Source of the DNA: an uncultured Bacillota bacterium
Lineage (GTDB): Bacteria; Bacillota; Dehalobacteriia; UBA7702
DNA length: 61,319 bases
Direction: 5' to 3'
NCBI GenBank assembly: GCA_902796855.1
Contig: CADBQN010000019.1
Coordinates: 1-61,319, forward strand
Position 1 is the first letter of the stretch, and the number at the start of each line of letters is the position of its first letter. Position numbers and translations under genes: made by a program. A model generated the notes under the pieces. The model was not told where the DNA came from. It searched no databases and worked only from the letters and a program-made list of their open reading frames with translations. Positions 34,667 through 43,087 of the stretch are shown in pieces.

Positions 34667-36151
34667 ATGGAACAACAATACAGACTGCGATTCGCTCCCA
34701 GCCCCACCGGGCCGCTGCACATCGGCGGTGCCCGGTCGGCGCTGTTCAACTATTTGCTGGCCAAAAAGAACGGCGGCACCTTCATCGTCCGCATGGAAGA
34801 TACCGACCTGGAACGCAGCAGCAAAGAATCGGAAGAAAACATCAAAGACAGCCTGCGCTGGCTCGGCATGGATTGGGATGAAGGCATCGACGTCGGCGGC
34901 GATTACGGCCCCTACCGGCAGATGGAACGCCTCGATATCTACAACGCCGCCGTCCGCCGGCTGCTGGAAGAAGGCAAGGCCTACTACTGCTTCTGCTCCG
35001 AGGAAGAACTGGCCCGGGAAAAGGAAGAACAGCAGGCCCGGGGCGAAGTGCCCAAGTACGGCGGCAAGTGCCGCGCCATCCCCCTGGCGGAGGCGGAAAA
35101 ACGGGTCGCCGCCGGGGAAAAGGCCGTCATCCGCTTCCGCGTCCCCGAAGGGGAGACTGTCGTCGTCGACGACCTCGTCCGGGGCAAGGTCAGCTTTGAC
35201 ACCGACGGCATCGGCGATTTCATCATCGTCAAATCCGACGGCATCCCCGTCTACAATTTCGCCGTCGTCCTCGACGACCACACCATGGGCATTACCCACG
35301 TGATCCGCGGGGAAGAGCATCTCTCCAACACCCCGCGCCAGCTGGTGCTCTACGACGCCCTCGGCTATGAAAAACCGAAATTCGCCCACATCTCGCTGAT
35401 CCTTGGCCGGGACAACGAAGGGAAGCTGACGAAAATGAGCAAACGCCACGGCTCCACCTCCGTCGTCGCCTACAAGGAACAGGGCTATCTCCCCGAGGCC
35501 ATCGACAATTTTCTGGCGCTTTTGGGCTGGGCTCCCGGCGGGGAAGAGGAACTCTTCACCCTCGATGAGCTGGAACAGGCCTTCTCTCTGGAACACGTTT
35601 CCAAAAGCCCCGCCGTCTTCGACCTGGAAAAACTGAAATGGATCAACGGCATGTACATCCGCGGCGCCTCCGGGGAACGGCTGCTGGAATACGGCCTTCC
35701 CTTCCTGAAAAAGGCTGGTCTCGTCTCGGCGGAACCCACCGCCGACGAGATGATCTGGGCCATGACCGTCATCGACGTGCTGAAGACCCACATCAGCTGC
35801 TTTGCCGAGCTGCCGGAGCTCATTGAGAAGTACCGCGCCGCCGTCGTCTACGACGACGACGTCCTGGCCAGCCTGAAAGACTGCAAAGAGGACGCCCTCG
35901 CCGTGTTGAGGGCCATGAAGGAAAAACTGGAACGGAACCCGAAGGTCACCGTGGATTCCTATAAAAAGATGCTGAAAGAGATCTCCAAGGAAACGGGGAT
36001 TAAGGGGCGGAACCTCTATCATTCCCTCCGCGTCGCCAAGACCGGCGAGGAACAGGGCCCCGACCTCGACAAGCTCTCGGTCATCATCGGCCGCGACCTG
36101 ATGCTGGAACGGCTGAAAAAGTTCATCAAGATGTTCCAGCGGATGGACTGA
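34667..36151 (+). CDS. gltX: Glutamyl-tRNA synthetase
   Basis: Charges tRNA-Glu (and probably tRNA-Gln where amidation is used) in the cytosol. 494 residues from ATG 34667 (GGAG 7 nt upstream); ATG 34664 is equally in frame but only 4 nt from the site. Class I signatures are intact: HIGH motif as SPTGPLHIGGARS near residue 12-24, KMSKRHG near 255. Insert and anticodon-binding domains look complete. Follows rmuC by about 13 bp. Confidence 0.96.
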   Translation: MEQQYRLRFAPSPTGPLHIGGARSALFNYLLAKKNGGTFIVRMEDTDLERSSKESEENIKDSLRWLGMDWDEGIDVGGDYGPYRQMERLDIYNAAVRRLLEEGKAYYCFCSEEELAREKEEQQARGEVPKYGGKCRAIPLAEAEKRVAAGEKAVIRFRVPEGETVVVDDLVRGKVSFDTDGIGDFIIVKSDGIPVYNFAVVLDDHTMGITHVIRGEEHLSNTPRQLVLYDALGYEKPKFAHISLILGRDNEGKLTKMSKRHGSTSVVAYKEQGYLPEAIDNFLALLGWAPGGEEELFTLDELEQAFSLEHVSKSPAVFDLEKLKWINGMYIRGASGERLLEYGLPFLKKAGLVSAEPTADEMIWAMTVIDVLKTHISCFAELPELIEKYRAAVVYDDDVLASLKDCKEDALAVLRAMKEKLERNPKVTVDSYKKMLKEISKETGIKGRNLYHSLRVAKTGEEQGPDLDKLSVIIGRDLMLERLKKFIKMFQRMD

Positions 36152-36419
36152 ACGCCTTTGGCCGATTCACGAAAGTTTCATAAAAAAATCCCGAAGAATT
36201 TTCAGGAAACAGGAATAAAAAACATATGGGAAGCGTATCCTATAGATAGTTCCTGAGGGACACCTCAGGCAAAAGTTTTTTCATTGTTTTCCCTTCTTTT
36301 ATTGATTTCTTTTTGTTATAAGCGCGGACAGTTTTGCTGTCCGCGTTTTCCTTTGCGCCGTTTTTCGTCTTTTCCCCTGTATTTTCCGTAGTTTTCGCGG
36401 AGAATTAAGAATTTTTTTA
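36152..36419 (+). other. Intergenic region with two hairpins after gltX
   Basis: No gene seen. CCTGAGG (36252-36258) pairs with CCTCAGG (36263-36269), followed after CAAAAG by six T. A second, stronger hairpin CGCGGACAG (36323-36331) / CTGTCCGCG (36337-36345) ends in TTTT. The second looks like the gltX operon terminator. The first could be an extra terminator or part of a small RNA; TATAGAT at 36241 precedes it. No riboswitch class recognised. Confidence 0.55.
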
Positions 36420-36448
36420 TTGCTTTTCGCCGGGAGAAAGAATATACT
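36420..36448 (+). promoter_or_regulatory. Promoter of the polysaccharide deacetylase gene
   Basis: TTGCTT (36420-36425), 17-bp spacer, TATACT (36443-36448). This gives a leader of about 80 nt. Confidence 0.65.
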
Positions 36449-36533
36449 AACTATATATGACCATCCTGATTTAGAAAAAACGAGGGGGGAGCCGTTCGCG
36501 CGGCGGTTTCCCCTTGACGGAAAACGTGTGAAA

Positions 36534-37583
36534 ATGAGAAACAAAAAAAGAAGATCCAACCGGGAATGGGTCGAAAAAAGAAAGAGATCCGGCCGAAAAA
36601 AACTGACCATTGGTCTGTCCGCCGCTTCGGTGCTGGCGGTGATGTGCTGTTTTATCATCGTCGCCGCGGCGGCGCCCCCGCCGGAAACGGCGAAAGCGCC
36701 GACGGAACCGGCGGCGGTGAAGGCCGCGGAGACGGAAGCGGAAACGGAAACGGCGCCGGCGCAACCCGCCGCCGAGCCGGAACCTCCGGCGGAAAAGGCC
36801 ACGGAACCGGTGGATCTGCCGGTGCTGATGTACCACCACCTTGATACGGTGTCCAATTACGGCACCGTCGTTTCGGAAGAGGTCTTCCGCCGCCAGATGG
36901 AAGCCGTGCGCGACGCCGGCTACCACGCCGTCGGCGTCGACCAGCTCATCGCCTTTGTCGACGACAGCGCTCCCCTGCCGGAAAAGCCGGTGCTCATCAC
37001 CTTTGACGACGGCTACGCCAGCAACCTCAAAATCGGCGCGCCGATCCTCAAAGAAACGGGGCTGAAGGCCACGATCTTTGTCATCGGCCGGGACGAGGCG
37101 GATTATTATTACGGCGATACCGAAAGCTATTTTCTGGAGCACTTCACCTACGATCTGGCCCAGCCCTGGGTGAACCTCGGTGTTCTCGATGTGCAGTGCC
37201 ACAGCTACGATATGCACCACGCCCTCCGCTACGGCGGCACCGGCAGAGACGGCATGCTCCGTCTGGAAGGCGAGAGCGAGGAGGACTACCGCGCCGCCAT
37301 TGCCGCCGACCTCAAAAGCTTTTCCGTCCGCCGCGACCGCTGTGTGTTCCCGCCCCTGACGGCGCTGGCCTTCCCCTACGGCTACTACAACGACGAATTG
37401 GATCAGATCCTGGCCGACTGCGGCATCCGCCTGACCTTCACCATCGAGAACCGCGTGAACCGTCTGGAACCGGGAAATCCCGGCTGCCTGCGGAAGATGG
37501 GGCGCATCAACGTGGTGGATCGCTGCGGCCCCGAGACGCTTCTGAATCTGATGGCGCGCCCCGGCAGCGTTTCCGGCTCATAA
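36534..37583 (+). CDS. Membrane-anchored polysaccharide deacetylase (NodB domain)
   Basis: Probably removes N-acetyl groups from peptidoglycan or another cell-surface glycan, outside the cell. 349 residues. Basic N terminus, one membrane helix (about 24-44), a Glu/Ala/Pro-rich spacer of about 50 residues, then the NodB-type domain: LPVLMYHHLD, ITFDDGY (metal-binding Asp pair), CHSYDMHH (metal His) and LAFPYGYYN. Start ATG 36534 is chosen after the promoter; GTG 36528, two codons earlier, is an alternative and neither has a strong ribosome site. Confidence 0.88.
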   Translation: MRNKKRRSNREWVEKRKRSGRKKLTIGLSAASVLAVMCCFIIVAAAAPPPETAKAPTEPAAVKAAETEAETETAPAQPAAEPEPPAEKATEPVDLPVLMYHHLDTVSNYGTVVSEEVFRRQMEAVRDAGYHAVGVDQLIAFVDDSAPLPEKPVLITFDDGYASNLKIGAPILKETGLKATIFVIGRDEADYYYGDTESYFLEHFTYDLAQPWVNLGVLDVQCHSYDMHHALRYGGTGRDGMLRLEGESEEDYRAAIAADLKSFSVRRDRCVFPPLTALAFPYGYYNDELDQILADCGIRLTFTIENRVNRLEPGNPGCLRKMGRINVVDRCGPETLLNLMARPGSVSGS

Positions 37584-37586
37584 TTT

Positions 37587-37613
37587 GGCCCGGCCCTTTG
37601 GCCGGGCTTTTTC
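37587..37613 (+). terminator. Terminator of the deacetylase gene
   Basis: GGCCCGGCC / GGCCGGGC stem with a short CTTT loop and five T. Confidence 0.85.
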
Positions 37614-37760
37614 AGTGCCGGAAAAGAGCGAAAAAACACGGAAAATACACCGTTTTGACGTAAGACCTTCCTTGCTTTTTTCATGCGCATCGGAGATAAT
37701 AAGCAGGAACGTTTTGATCTATGAAATGCCTGCGTGACGCGGGTATCTGAAAGGGGTTCC

Positions 37761-38285
37761 ATGACGAGAGAAGAACGCAGAGCCGCCCATCTGGAAACGG
37801 TGTACCACTACGCCGGCGACGTCGCCGGTTCCGACCTCCTCAAACGGGAAGAAGAAGTGCCGCAGCACGGCAGCGTCAGTTGCTACCAGCACTCCCTGGC
37901 GGTAACGGTGATGAGCGTCCGTCTGGCGTCGTCCCTCCGCCTCCGCGTCGATATGGAGAGCATGATCAAAGGCGCGCTCCTTCACGATTACTATCTCTAC
38001 GACTGGCGCAAGGAAGACACCACCCGCCGGGAGCACGGCTTTGGCCACGCCCGCCGGGCCCTCGCCAACGCCGACCGCGATTTCGAACTGACGCCCATCG
38101 CCAGGGACGTCATCGAAAAGCACATGTTCCCCCTCAACCCGGAAATGCCCCGGTATAAGGAGAGCGTCGTCGTCAGCGTCGCCGACAAGATCTGCGCGAC
38201 GAAAGAGGTCTGCCGCTTCCTTTCGGCCAAAGCCAAAGACACCGCCGCCCGCCGCCGTTTCGCGCCCCAGGCCGCGGGCCGCTGA
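37761..38285 (+). CDS. HD-domain phosphohydrolase
   Basis: Metal-dependent phosphohydrolase family; substrate unknown. 174 residues from ATG 37761 (AAAGGGG 5 nt upstream). Metal ligands: His44 (CYQHSLAV), His75-Asp76 (GALLHDYYLYDW), His in EKHMFPLN and a C-terminal Asp in VADKICA. This pattern matches small HD hydrolases annotated as HDIG-like in Clostridia. Preceded by the deacetylase terminator and followed by its own. Confidence 0.85.
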   Translation: MTREERRAAHLETVYHYAGDVAGSDLLKREEEVPQHGSVSCYQHSLAVTVMSVRLASSLRLRVDMESMIKGALLHDYYLYDWRKEDTTRREHGFGHARRALANADRDFELTPIARDVIEKHMFPLNPEMPRYKESVVVSVADKICATKEVCRFLSAKAKDTAARRRFAPQAAGR

Positions 38286-38305
38286 ACCGCATCCAACCGA
38301 ATCCC

Positions 38306-38340
38306 ACCGCCGTTCGCCGCCGCGAGCGGCGGTTTTGCTT
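38306..38340 (+). terminator. Terminator of the HD gene
   Basis: A 12-bp stem (38306-38317 with 38322-38333, one G-T wobble), then TTTT. The -35 box of the next promoter overlaps its end. Confidence 0.75.
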
Positions 38341-38367
38341 GACGGCGGTTTTTTTTCGTGGTATGCT
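38339..38367 (+). promoter_or_regulatory. Promoter of the SLH-subtilase gene
   Basis: TTGACG (38339-38344), 17-bp spacer, TATGCT (38362-38367). Confidence 0.65.
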
Positions 38368-38409
38368 TTTTGCATCGATGTGAACGATGAAAGGAGAATG
38401 GATGAAGAA

Positions 38410-41400
38410 ATGAAAAAAAGCCTTTTTCTTTTGGTTTCTGTTCTGTTTTTGCTTTTTCCCGCCGGTCTGTCCGCCGCCTTTACGGACGTTCCCGCCGATA
38501 CCTGGTACAGCGACGCCGTCGCCTGGGCCACGGAAAACGGCGTGACCAACGGTACCTCGGAAACGACTTTCAGCCCGGGGCAGACCTGCACCCGCGGTCA
38601 GGTCGTGACCTTTCTCTGGCGGGCGCAGGGTTCCCCGGAGCCGTCGGCGGCGGCAAATCCCTTTGTTGACGTCGGGGCGAAGGATTACTACTATAAAGCG
38701 GTGCTCTGGGCCATGGAGGAGGACATTACCAACGGCACCTCGGAAACGGAGTTCTCTCCCAAGGCGGGCTGTACCAGAGCGCAGGTGGCGGCCTTTCTGC
38801 ATCGGAGCGAGGGGAGCCCCGACGGCGGCGGTGAGAACCCCTTTTCCGACGTGAAGAGCGGCGTCTATTACTATGACGCCGTGCTTTGGGCCGTGGAAGA
38901 GGGCATCACCAACGGCACTTCGGAAACGGAGTTCTCCCCCAAAGCGAGCTGCACCCGGGCGCAGATCGTCACCTTCCTGTGGCGCGCGTATGATGACGAC
39001 GGCCGGGACGACGATTGGGACGAGGACGACGATTGGGACGAGGACGACGATTGGGACGAGGACGACGATTGGGACGACGATGACGTTTCCGCCGGCGGCG
39101 CGCCGGATCTCTTTGAGGAAATTTACAGTGACGAACCCGGGCCTGAGCACGTTGTCAGCGGCACGCTCACGGCGGACGACGGCAAAAAATACGAAGGCCT
39201 TTATGTCGACGACGAACTGATCGTCGACGTCCGCGACGACGCCGGGGACAGCGTCTGGGAACTGCTGGCAGAAGAGGACGCGGAAATCGTCGGCTGGATT
39301 GAGGAACTCGGCCTCTATCAGGTGCGCTTTGACGAAAAACGCTCCCTGGCCGCCCTCAGGGCGTTGGCGGAACGCTGGGAAAAGGAATCATTCGTCGAGG
39401 ACGCATATCTGAATACCGTGTCGTTTTACGATACCGATGGCGAGACGCTCCCTTATCCGAATGACCCCTGGGATATCCAAGATAAAGACAGCCGCTGGAG
39501 CGAGGATTTCCCCGCGGGGAACAATTGGGGCTATGAGGCCATCTGCGCCCCCACGGCCCGGCGGATGGTGATCGAGCAGTATAAAGAATCCGGGAAGCGG
39601 GAGGGGGACATCCCCTATATCGACTTCTGCGTCATCGACACGATGTTCGAGGCGGGAAACAACGGTGAGGACGGCCATGAGGACGTGCGGGTCTATCCCG
39701 TGATGGCCCAGACCCAAAAAGGGCTGGAAGCGCGGAGCGCCGCGAAGAACGCGCCGTCGGAACACCTCTATGAGCAGGCCATCCACGGGACCCACGTCGC
39801 CGGCATCCTCGGCGCCGTCAATGATAACGGCTTCGGCGGCACCGGCGTGAACATCCACAGCCGCGTCAGCGGTTACGCGCTGTACAGAAACGAAAAGAAC
39901 GGCGCGCTCAGCATCGATCTGGCCTCGGATTACTTGAACATGTACCGGACGACTTCTTTCGAGAAGATCACCGTGATCATGTACGTGCTGAAGGCCTACG
40001 GCGACCCCGGCGGCGCGCCGCTGATCGTCAATTACAGCGTCGGTCAGACCGGCGCCGTCACCGACGCCAAGGGGAACCGCCTGAAACAGGAACAGATCGA
40101 TAAAAACGCCGAAGCGGCCCGGGCGGACAACATCAAAAACGGCAAAAGAGTCGCGAAGGCGATGGAGACCGCGCTGAAACAGGATCACATTGATTTCCTG
40201 ATCGTGTCCGCCGCCGGGAACGGCTCCGACGGCGCGGAGGAACGGGCCGTTTACAACAATGAGTTCAACGCGGTCAGCGAGGAGGAGTTCCCCGAGGTCT
40301 ATCGCCGCGTCCTCGTCGTCGGCGCGACACGGCAGGGAGCGGATCACTTCTATTTCCGCGACGGTTTCAGCTACGGCGACCGCGTCGATGTCGCCGCGCC
40401 GGGCACCGATATTTACGGCGCGGCGTTCCCCAACGACCGGTTCAATGCCGGGAAGGATGATTACAGCACCGGCGGCACGTCGATGGCCGCGCCCCACGCG
40501 GCTGGTATCGCCGGTCTGCTGCTGGCGGCCAATCCGAAACTGACCGGGCCGGAACTGAAAACGATGATCAAAGAGACGGCCAACATCCGCCTGGCGAATA
40601 CCGATTCCCACGGGACGCCCCACAACATGGTCAATGCCGCGGCGGCGGTGGCCAAGGCCCGGGGGAAGACGTATGCCGTTGGCGGCACGCTGAAAAACGG
40701 CCTTTCCTGGAAGCTGACGCCGTCGGACGGCGCCATTCCGGACAAGCTGACCGTTACCGGGAAAGGCGCCATTGCGGCGGAAGAGATTGCCTTCGGGGCG
40801 GAGGGCTATCCCTGGGAGCGCTGGCGCGACAACATCACCGCCGTTGAGATCGGCGAGGGCGTCACGGCCATTGGCGAACGAGCCTTTTGCGCCTGTTTGA
40901 ATCTGGAATCGGTTCAACTGCCGAAGAGCCTGACCGCCATCGGCGACGAGGCCTTTTACAAATGCGTGCGCTTAACATCGCTGGAGATCCCGGCCTCGGT
41001 AACGGCGATTGGCGACGCCGCCGCGGGGATGTACCGGGACGACCAAAAGCAGGCGGACGCCCCCGTGAAAGATTTCACCGTTTACGGCGTGACGGGCTCC
41101 GCGGCGCAGCAGTACGCCGACCGGAACGGCCTCTTCTTCGTGGACATCGGCGACACCGGCGCCGGCGTCGCATCCGGTACCTTCGGCGAGGGCGGCGCCC
41201 TGCGTTGGACTGTGACGGAAGACGGCGAGCTGATCATCGGCGGCAAAGGGGAGATCCCCTCCGGCCGTTCCTATGAGAACGATGAATCCCCCTGGTATCC
41301 GTACCGGAACCAAATCGTGAAAATCACGGTGCTCCGCGGCGTTACCGCCGTCGGCGCCTACGCTTTTCGGGGGTGCGGCAGCGCGGAAACCATCACTTTG

Positions 41401-41979
41401 CCCCGGGGCGTCACGTCGTTGTACTCCGACGCGTTCCGCGGCCTGAAAAGCCTGAATCACGTGAATATCCCCGATACGGTGACCTATTTGGGAAGCTGGT
41501 GCTTCGCTGATTGTTCGGCTCTGGAATCGATCTCCGTGCCGGGCTCCGTCGGGGCGATCCCCAACGCGTGTTTCATCCGCGACACGAGTCTGAAAAGCGC
41601 CGAGCTCGGCGAGGGGATCGTCTCCATCGGCACGGACAATCAGACCGGATGGGCTTTTTACGGCTGCTCCTCCCTGGCGGAAATCACCCTTCCCGCCAGT
41701 GTAAGGAATATTTATTACGAGGGGTTCGCCGGCTGTACCTCTCTGAAAAAGATCGTCGTTCAGGAGGGGCTGGAGGGCTTTGGCCAGAGAGTTTTTTGGT
41801 GCTGTTCGGCTCTGAAAGAGATCTGGTGGCCGAAGAGCCTCACGGGTATCGGCTCTGACGCTTTTTCCCGGGTACCGCAGGGACTGGAGATCCATTACGC
41901 CGGCAGCGAAAGCGACTGGAACAAATTCAGCCACACCGGACTGCCGAACCCCTATGTCGTCCGTTACAGCGGACAATAA
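38410..41979 (+). CDS. Giant surface protease: SLH x3, acidic spacer, subtilase (S8), BspA-type LRR
   Basis: A secreted serine protease anchored to the wall by SLH domains. 1,189 residues. Signal peptide about 1-23. Three SLH repeats (about 24-195) with FTDVPADTWYSDAV-like starts and CTRGQVVTFLWR-like ends. A spacer holds four DDDWDE repeats (39007-39078). Then the S8 domain: Asp410 (VIDTM), His459 (HGTHVAG), Asn in SAAGNG and Ser691 (GTSMAAPHAAG) form a complete catalytic set. From about 755 to the end are BspA-type LRRs. Start ATG 38410 begins the signal peptide; an ATG at 38398 in frame is too close to AAGGAG. The region between spacer and Asp410 may act as a propeptide. Related in build to the LRR/SLH protein at 21000. 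Confidence 0.9.
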   Translation: MKKSLFLLVSVLFLLFPAGLSAAFTDVPADTWYSDAVAWATENGVTNGTSETTFSPGQTCTRGQVVTFLWRAQGSPEPSAAANPFVDVGAKDYYYKAVLWAMEEDITNGTSETEFSPKAGCTRAQVAAFLHRSEGSPDGGGENPFSDVKSGVYYYDAVLWAVEEGITNGTSETEFSPKASCTRAQIVTFLWRAYDDDGRDDDWDEDDDWDEDDDWDEDDDWDDDDVSAGGAPDLFEEIYSDEPGPEHVVSGTLTADDGKKYEGLYVDDELIVDVRDDAGDSVWELLAEEDAEIVGWIEELGLYQVRFDEKRSLAALRALAERWEKESFVEDAYLNTVSFYDTDGETLPYPNDPWDIQDKDSRWSEDFPAGNNWGYEAICAPTARRMVIEQYKESGKREGDIPYIDFCVIDTMFEAGNNGEDGHEDVRVYPVMAQTQKGLEARSAAKNAPSEHLYEQAIHGTHVAGILGAVNDNGFGGTGVNIHSRVSGYALYRNEKNGALSIDLASDYLNMYRTTSFEKITVIMYVLKAYGDPGGAPLIVNYSVGQTGAVTDAKGNRLKQEQIDKNAEAARADNIKNGKRVAKAMETALKQDHIDFLIVSAAGNGSDGAEERAVYNNEFNAVSEEEFPEVYRRVLVVGATRQGADHFYFRDGFSYGDRVDVAAPGTDIYGAAFPNDRFNAGKDDYSTGGTSMAAPHAAGIAGLLLAANPKLTGPELKTMIKETANIRLANTDSHGTPHNMVNAAAAVAKARGKTYAVGGTLKNGLSWKLTPSDGAIPDKLTVTGKGAIAAEEIAFGAEGYPWERWRDNITAVEIGEGVTAIGERAFCACLNLESVQLPKSLTAIGDEAFYKCVRLTSLEIPASVTAIGDAAAGMYRDDQKQADAPVKDFTVYGVTGSAAQQYADRNGLFFVDIGDTGAGVASGTFGEGGALRWTVTEDGELIIGGKGEIPSGRSYENDESPWYPYRNQIVKITVLRGVTAVGAYAFRGCGSAETITLPRGVTSLYSDAFRGLKSLNHVNIPDTVTYLGSWCFADCSALESISVPGSVGAIPNACFIRDTSLKSAELGEGIVSIGTDNQTGWAFYGCSSLAEITLPASVRNIYYEGFAGCTSLKKIVVQEGLEGFGQRVFWCCSALKEIWWPKSLTGIGSDAFSRVPQGLEIHYAGSESDWNKFSHTGLPNPYVVRYSGQ
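39007..39078 (+). repeat. 18-bp coding tandem repeat, four copies
   Basis: GACGACGATTGGGACGAG repeated head to tail four times (last copy ends GAC), encoding DDDWDE. Copies 1-3 are identical, which suggests recent slippage expansion. Confidence 0.95.
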
Positions 41980-41986
41980 ATCAAAA

Positions 41987-42036
41987 AGCGGTCTTCCGTT
42001 CCGGACAGAATCCGGGAGCGAAAGACCGCTGTTTTT
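41987..42036. terminator. Bidirectional terminator between the surface protease and bcp
   Basis: A long near-perfect stem of about 19 bp (AGCGGTCTT at one end, AAGACCGCT at the other) with T runs on both sides. Confidence 0.88.
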
Positions 42037-42043
42037 ATTGGAT

Positions 42044-42502
42044 TTACTTTTTCAGATAGTCCAGGACGATGGCGGCGCTGTCGGCGGCCTTGATTTTGGG
42101 CCAGGCCATTTCAATGACGCCGTTTTCGTCGATGAGATAGGCGGTGCGGACGACGCCCATGGAGACTTTGCCGTAGTTCTTCTTTTCCTGCCACACGTCG
42201 TAAGCTTTGAGGGCCTCAAGCTCCGTGTCGGCAAGGAGAGTGAAATTCAGGCTCTGCTTTTCGATGAAGCGCCGGTGGGAGGCGGCGCTGTCCTTGCTGA
42301 CGCCGAAGACCGTCACGCCCAAAGCGGCGAGTTCCTCTTTGGCGTCGCGGAAGGCGGCGGCCTGCTTGGCGCAGCCGGCGGTATTGTCCTTCGGGTAAAA
42401 ATAGAGGATGTACTTTTTCCCTTTCAGCTCCGCCGAGGAGACGATGGTACCGTTCTGATCGGGGAGGGCGAAGGCCGGGGCGGCGGTTCCGTTTTCTAAC
42501 AT
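42044..42502 (-). CDS. bcp: Peroxiredoxin, Bcp/PrxQ type (single Cys)
   Basis: Reduces peroxides with thioredoxin or another thiol. 152 residues, normal length. Peroxidatic Cys44 lies in YFYPKDNTAGCAKQ, with Thr41 as expected; the usual Pro of TPGC is Ala. It has no other cysteine, so it is a 1-Cys form lacking the resolving Cys. FRD and GVSKDS blocks are conserved. Start ATG has GGAACC-type weak site; GAAAGGAACC lies about 8 nt upstream. Cotranscribed with the small membrane gene upstream (42-bp gap). Confidence 0.92.
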   Translation of the reverse strand: MLENGTAAPAFALPDQNGTIVSSAELKGKKYILYFYPKDNTAGCAKQAAAFRDAKEELAALGVTVFGVSKDSAASHRRFIEKQSLNFTLLADTELEALKAYDVWQEKKNYGKVSMGVVRTAYLIDENGVIEMAWPKIKAADSAAIVLDYLKK

Positions 42503-42544
42503 ATCGGTTCGGTTCCTTTCTGTGATGTGAAACGAGGCGCGGTC

Positions 42545-42832
42545 TCACTTTTGGGTGAAATCGCTGTTCGTTTTGGAATAGGGGTTTTTGTTGGGCAGCG
42601 GCGGCGCTTCTTTGCCTCCGCTCCGGGTCACGGCGGTGAGCAACGCCGTCACCAGCAGGGAGTGGAGCACCCAGGCGGCCAGACAGAGCCACACGGGGAA
42701 CAGCGGCCAGCCCAGAACGAAATGGAGGATCAGCAGAATCAGAGCGGCGGCGGCCCACTCAAAGCGAAAGACCATATTCAGCAGCAGCGCGAGGACAAAG
42801 CCGCTGTTCAGCGGCGAGACGCGGCGCATCAT
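42545..42832 (-). CDS. Small membrane protein of unknown function
   Basis: 95 residues from ATG 42832 with AAAGGAGG 8 nt upstream (a second ATG follows at once). Two to three hydrophobic segments (FVLALLLNMVFRF, AAALILLILHFVLGWPLF, LCLAAWVLHSLLVTALL) and a polar C-terminal tail. No family recognised. Confidence 0.65.
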   Translation of the reverse strand: MMRRVSPLNSGFVLALLLNMVFRFEWAAAALILLILHFVLGWPLFPVWLCLAAWVLHSLLVTALLTAVTRSGGKEAPPLPNKNPYSKTNSDFTQK

Positions 42833-43087
42833 CAAAACCGCCTCCTTTCCGTCGTTTTTTCTTTCTATTATAAGGCCTTTTCGTCGGGAAAACAAGAGCA
42901 ACCGTGCTGACAATGGGGGTTGTTGTTTTTTTGCGGAACTGTGGCTTTTTTCGAAATATAAAAAAATTACAATAATAGCCCAAATAATTCACAATAATTT
43001 TATATAATATTATCGTTATAATGAGAACAGGAAATCGGTATATAGGTGTTTTTTGTGCTGTAAATTAAATGTGAGGAGGAGATTATT

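Noticed and set aside
42914-43087. Sigma-54 promoter before amt
   Set aside because: No GG-N10-GC (-24/-12) element found; only AT-rich sigma-A-like -10 boxes.
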